A stretch of DNA of 64,000 nt, from contig JAKMXF010000027.1 of NCBI GenBank assembly GCA_024704765.1, forward strand, positions 1 through 64,000, written 5' to 3'. Under the pieces are notes generated by a model. It ran no database searches and was not told the origin of the DNA. It was given only the letters and a program-made list of their open reading frames with translations. This document shows, one piece after another, positions 60,897-64,000 of the stretch. The translations under genes and the position numbers were made by a program. Source of the DNA: Oopsacas minuta. Taxonomy: Eukaryota; Porifera; Hexactinellida; Lyssacinosida; Leucopsacidae. The stretch's first letter is position 1; each line of letters starts with the position of its first letter.

Positions 60897-61405
60897 CACA
60901 TCCTTCCTCCCCGTGGAAGAGGTGAAGACACATCGACATAATTTCAGTTTCCATTTTCCTCACACCCGGGAAAACATCTGGATGTAGAGGATTAGTTTCA
61001 TAAAATAGTTTATAAACATTTCCATCAATTGTTTGTGTTCCTTGCCGTAAATATAAACAGTTCCTACACCTTCCCACTGTTCCAATCCCACTCACCAATA
61101 CTCGCGTGATTCTCACATTCCTTAAGCACATTCTCGTAACTAATGCCCATATATGGCATTTTGGGTCGGTGTATGGGAGCATTTTTAATAACCGCGCTCT
61201 TTTTAATCGCATCGTCCGTTTTCTGGATTTCACTTTTAATTTTATTCTTAATAATCGGAGCCTTTCCAATTACGGAGAAAAAGGTGTTAATAAATCTCTG
61301 TTTTGGCGGGAGTCTTTTGTGGAAAATGAAATTATAAGAATTGTGGCAGAAATATGATAAAATAGCTGTTATGAGAAATACACGCCAGCTGGCCACTTTA
61401 GAGAT
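60897..61405 (-). pseudogene. SGPL1: Sphingosine-1-phosphate lyase (SGPL1)-like fragment, frameshifted
   Basis: Read leftwards from about 61405, the fragment has a hydrophobic N-terminal anchor (WRVFLITAILSYF) and K-A-P-I-I-K-N-K-I, matching the P-I-I-G-R-K-I segment of SGPL1. Next come MPYMGISYENVLKE, W-N-S-G-K-V, then G-T-V-Y in a new frame, then, in a third frame, NPLHPDVFPGVRKMETEI and H-L-F-H-G-E-E-G-C-G-V. SGPL1 is a PLP-dependent ER enzyme that splits sphingosine-1-phosphate. Two single-base losses lie about 40 bp apart: at the expected S after G-K-V, and after K-Q-L-M. Homology ends at about 60897, before the T-S-G-G-T-E-S motif and the PLP lysine, so the catalytic domain is absent. 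The end coincides with a GTGTGT that could be an old donor site. No proper ATG is present, and an in-frame stop lies just upstream. Confidence 0.75.
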
Positions 61406-61820
61406 GGCTTCATTTCATGGAGATACGAGTACGACAATGCTGTTTACTTGTTTGTTAATTATTTCGTTGTTGATTCTTAAGTTTGTGACGGGAGACAAGT
61501 ATTATAAGAACAAATTGGGATATAAGGATATCCATCGGAGCAGAAGTGATGTATACAGGATATAGTTCATTTCACACCTTAAGAAAGTATCTAGAATGTA
61601 TACAGCAAAATGAAATAAACACACCGGTTAATCGGGTCAAAATGAAGCTTCGAAGCTACAAATTAAGAAAATTGGTTACTGTTGAAAATGTTTAATAGAG
61701 ACAATAGTTTATTTAGAAAAGAAAATAGTAAATGTTAGTTAAAAATAGAGGAAATAATCAATATACTAATGTACAGGTAAATATGTTCTGAGTAAAGAGT
61801 AAACAAAAATACAAATAAAG

Positions 61821-62925
61821 TTATAATGCTGGTAACAATTCTATTATAATTAGAAGAGTTATGCTGTCTTCTTTACAATATTTAGCTTCTAATATCTCAG
61901 TGTTTGAAATGAATGAACGAGTTCCTAAACTGTCATCATTTCTCAGCTCAGTAGGTCTCTTGAAGCATTCAGGATATTTCTCCAAATTTTCCTTAGATAT
62001 TTGATTAGTGTATTCATAATTATTATCACTGTTAATGTGATTGAGTAGAATAAACGTATATTTGTATCTGATAGGCCAGTGTAGTTTATCATCATAATCT
62101 CCTTTCATAATAAAAATGAAAACACCAACTTCAAATGTATTCAAACAATTCCATTGAATATAGCCCTGACACTTGTATAAACCTACATAGAATGGATCAC
62201 TGTAAGTATCCTCTTTGTTTTCTATCTTCTGTTTAACACCTTTAATCTTCCATTCCAATTGTCCTGTAGATAGAGATGTATTAGAATAGAGTACTTCCAT
62301 AATTGATTTAAGTTCTGAATCCTTCTTAGTAATCTGTTTCTCTAAATTCTCGATTTTGGTATTTGCTGTAGCCAGTTCCTCTTCTAGTAGTGTATTATCT
62401 ATAGATGTTTCAATTAGTTTCTGTTTCATATCAGTCATTGATAATCTGAAGTGAATATGCATGAATTCTCTTTCGTGAAGATCCATCTCTTTCCTCTCCA
62501 TCTCCTCTCTACACCCATAGACCCAATAAGGACACTACTCTCTTTAGAGGACACTCATTAGCTAGATAGACATGAACATCTCTCCTCGTTACTTGTCTGG
62601 TCCCTTCCTCTCCTTCTATTACACATCCATTAGGACAAGGAACTGGAAAGTGCTCACAGTCCTCCAAATGAGGATTCATCTCACAGGCCTTCACTTTATT
62701 CATACAGAATTCACACACCAGTTCTCTTAAGGGACACGAGTCTCTCTGGTGTTCTACAATCCATCTCTTTTCAAGTTTCTCAACTTTCCCATTCCTCTCT
62801 CCTTCCAGACAGACACACCCCAGAGGACACAGTACAGGAAAGAACTCACATTCCTCCAGGTGGTGTATTGCTGTACTCACTGTGTCACTCCATTCACACC
62901 CTCTCTCCTTTAGGGGACAACTAAT
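61821..62925 (-). CDS. TRAF-like protein, exon 2 (zf-TRAF fingers, coiled coil, MATH)
   Basis: The acceptor (TTATTTATTTGTAG on the minus strand) gives I-S-C-P-L-K-E-R-G-C-E-W in phase 0. TRAF-type zinc fingers follow: H-H-L-E-E-C-E-F-F-P-V-L-C-P-L-G-C, then C-P-L-R-E-L-V-C-E-F-C and H-L-E-D-C-E-H-F-P-V-P-C-P-N-G-C. The next finger is cut by a frame break at about 62533-62538; the frame after it gives C-P-Y-W-V-Y-G-C, then M-E-R-K-E-M-D-L-H. A coiled coil (TLLEEELATANTKIENLEKQ) leads to a MATH domain beginning L-E-W-K-I-K-G-V and ending at the stop at 61821. Such proteins act as adaptors or E3 ligases in TNF/TLR-like signalling. Without the frame break the domain order is complete. It is either a sequencing artefact in a live gene or a young pseudogene. 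Confidence 0.75.
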
Positions 62926-62988
62926 CTACAAATAAATAACTCATCTATAAACACAAACAAATACTTGTAAATAACAACAATTAACTAC
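62926..62988 (-). other. 63-bp intron of the TRAF-like gene
   Basis: Minus-strand donor AAAATG|GTAGTT and acceptor TTTATTTGTAG|ATTAGT, phase 0. Splicing joins S-D-K-M to I-S-C-P-L-K-E, the normal RING-to-TRAF-finger transition in this family. The very small size contrasts with the 1.1-11.3-kb introns of the giant gene. Confidence 0.8.
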
Positions 62989-63242
62989 CATTTTATCGGA
63001 GACAATTTCACGGTTCATCTTTACTGGTTGCCATGCTACACCCTCAGGAATGCACACACCACACCTCAAATCTCCTTCATAGATACAAGCATCTCTTAAC
63101 ATTCCATTACAACTGCTACATAGCAATAATTTCTCTTCCATTTTGTTGGACAAGTTTTCGACCAACAAATCAACCCTCCAGCCTCTGTCTTAATGTAGAC
63201 CAAATCCTCTCTCCCTTCTGAGTCTGTTAACTTCTCCGCCAT
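62989..63242 (-). CDS. TRAF-like protein, exon 1 (N-terminus and RING-like finger)
   Basis: The ATG at 63242 gives M-A-E-K-L-T-D-S-E-G-R-E-D-L-V-Y-I-K-T-E-A-G-G. The frame then breaks near 63172. One added T in a TT run would continue it into D-L-L-V-E-N-L-S-N-K-M-E-E-K. The RING-like finger follows: L-L-C-S-S-C-N-G-M-L-R-D-A, then C-G-V-C. The spacing is that of the minimal RING found before TRAF fingers. With exon 2 the protein would be about 450 residues. Confidence 0.7.
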
Positions 63243-64000
63243 TATACAATCTATGTATGTTTTGTTGAATAGAATTATTATATAAATAAGAGGAACCTGA
63301 GTAATGATAATTGAATGATCGCATATCAAATAGTTACAGGAATGGAAACAGCTAAGCTGTTAAGAAACAACGGAAAATAGTAGCTGTTAGCATCTATCAC
63401 TAAACTTAGTTCCATTTGTCTATCTCATGACTATAGGAGACAATCAGGTTAGTCAGATTAACATTCGGACAGTTACTACAGATAGTATTTGTCAACCTAG
63501 ACCAACTTTGGTTGCTCATATATTTTCATTGATCAAATTGATTAATTGAAACTATTGTCCCCCTTGTGTCTATACATACAGTAGATCCTCTCTATCATAA
63601 TCCACTTCAAATTCTGTAATCGTCTGCTTCGGACCCACTGTATTACCTAAAATGATAGCTCTAATTGGTTGTTAGAGGATAGAATATATTCACACAAGAT
63701 TTAAAACAAATATTTACAATTCAAAATAAGTTCAAAGAAATGTTACTTAGGAATAGTAGAGAGTCTCACTGCCTGTTGGAAGTCGAAGGGGTGAGGGAGA
63801 GTACGAGCACCTCCGTTAATCAGACCATTATAGGGATGAAACCCACACATGTCATGTTCTATGCCCTCTGATCCAACTGCTGAATCACCTGTAGCTACAA
63901 AGGTGCCCAGACCCAAGTTGAGGAGACTAAAAGGGTGAATATTCATAAAACGAATAGTGTCCGGGGTGATTATTCATACTTTAACACCCTTGAACGGGGG
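63243..64000. other. Region upstream of the TRAF-like gene
   Basis: This would hold the TRAF-like gene's promoter. I see no further gene. CAGTAGATCCTCTCTATCAT at about 63580 looks like a short transposon terminus, but no partner was found in the window. Confidence 0.35.

Noticed and set aside
61106-61565. Plus-strand hydrophobic frames opposite the SGPL1 fragment
   Set aside because: They are the complement of the SGPL1-like coding segment and its upstream. The minus-strand homology explains the region better.
1-64000. Bacterial or archaeal origin (giant Ig-like surface protein)
   Set aside because: Introns with GT-AG ends interrupt the same repeat series, and animal-type genes (TRAF/MATH, SGPL1-like, Maf-like) and eukaryotic transposons share the window.

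Overview
This is a eukaryotic, AT-rich, intron-containing window, most likely from a sponge (demosponge-like). The pointers are a 63-bp intron, a RING/zf-TRAF/MATH gene of the kind I associate with sponge gene families, a Maf-like bZIP gene, an SGPL1-derived fragment, and abundant Tc1/mariner, hAT, RAG1/Transib-like and foldback elements. No species can be named from the sequence alone.

Most of the window (159-53847, + strand) is one gene for a giant extracellular-looking repeat protein. I reconstruct four exons: 159-1340, 2435-3537, 14848-16553 and 20253-53847. At each of the three junctions a GT donor and a pyrimidine-rich AG acceptor restore the reading frame in the middle of the same repeat unit. 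The last exon is 33,595 bp and encodes about 11,197 residues without interruption. The visible coding part is about 12,528 residues, if one apparent missing base near 813 is allowed for, and the gene continues off the left edge. The protein is built from about 100 tandem units of roughly 125 residues. The units are organised into a higher-order repeat of 18 units (about 6.8 kb), which continues in register across the introns. I do not recognise the family. The units resemble Ig-like or cadherin-like beta-sandwich domains, closest in feel to the bacterial SbsA/Big_5 type.

The introns hold decayed mobile DNA. The 11.3-kb intron 2 contains two long foldback elements, a 1.36-kb Tc1/mariner with intact TIRs and a dead transposase, a frameshifted RAG1/Transib-like relic, a MITE with CAGGGTTG ends, and a hAT relic.

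Downstream (53848-64000) the gene stops exactly at a unit boundary, with no transmembrane tail. A repeat-rich gap follows, with a 150-bp hairpin and an 89-bp hAT MITE with target-site duplication. Then come an intronless 116-residue Maf-like bZIP gene (58029-58379, +), an OTU-like protease relic (about 59130-59400, -), a frameshifted sphingosine-1-phosphate lyase fragment (about 60897-61405, -), and a two-exon RING/zf-TRAF/MATH gene (61821-63242, -) whose frame is broken twice. These downstream genes show no functional link to the giant gene.
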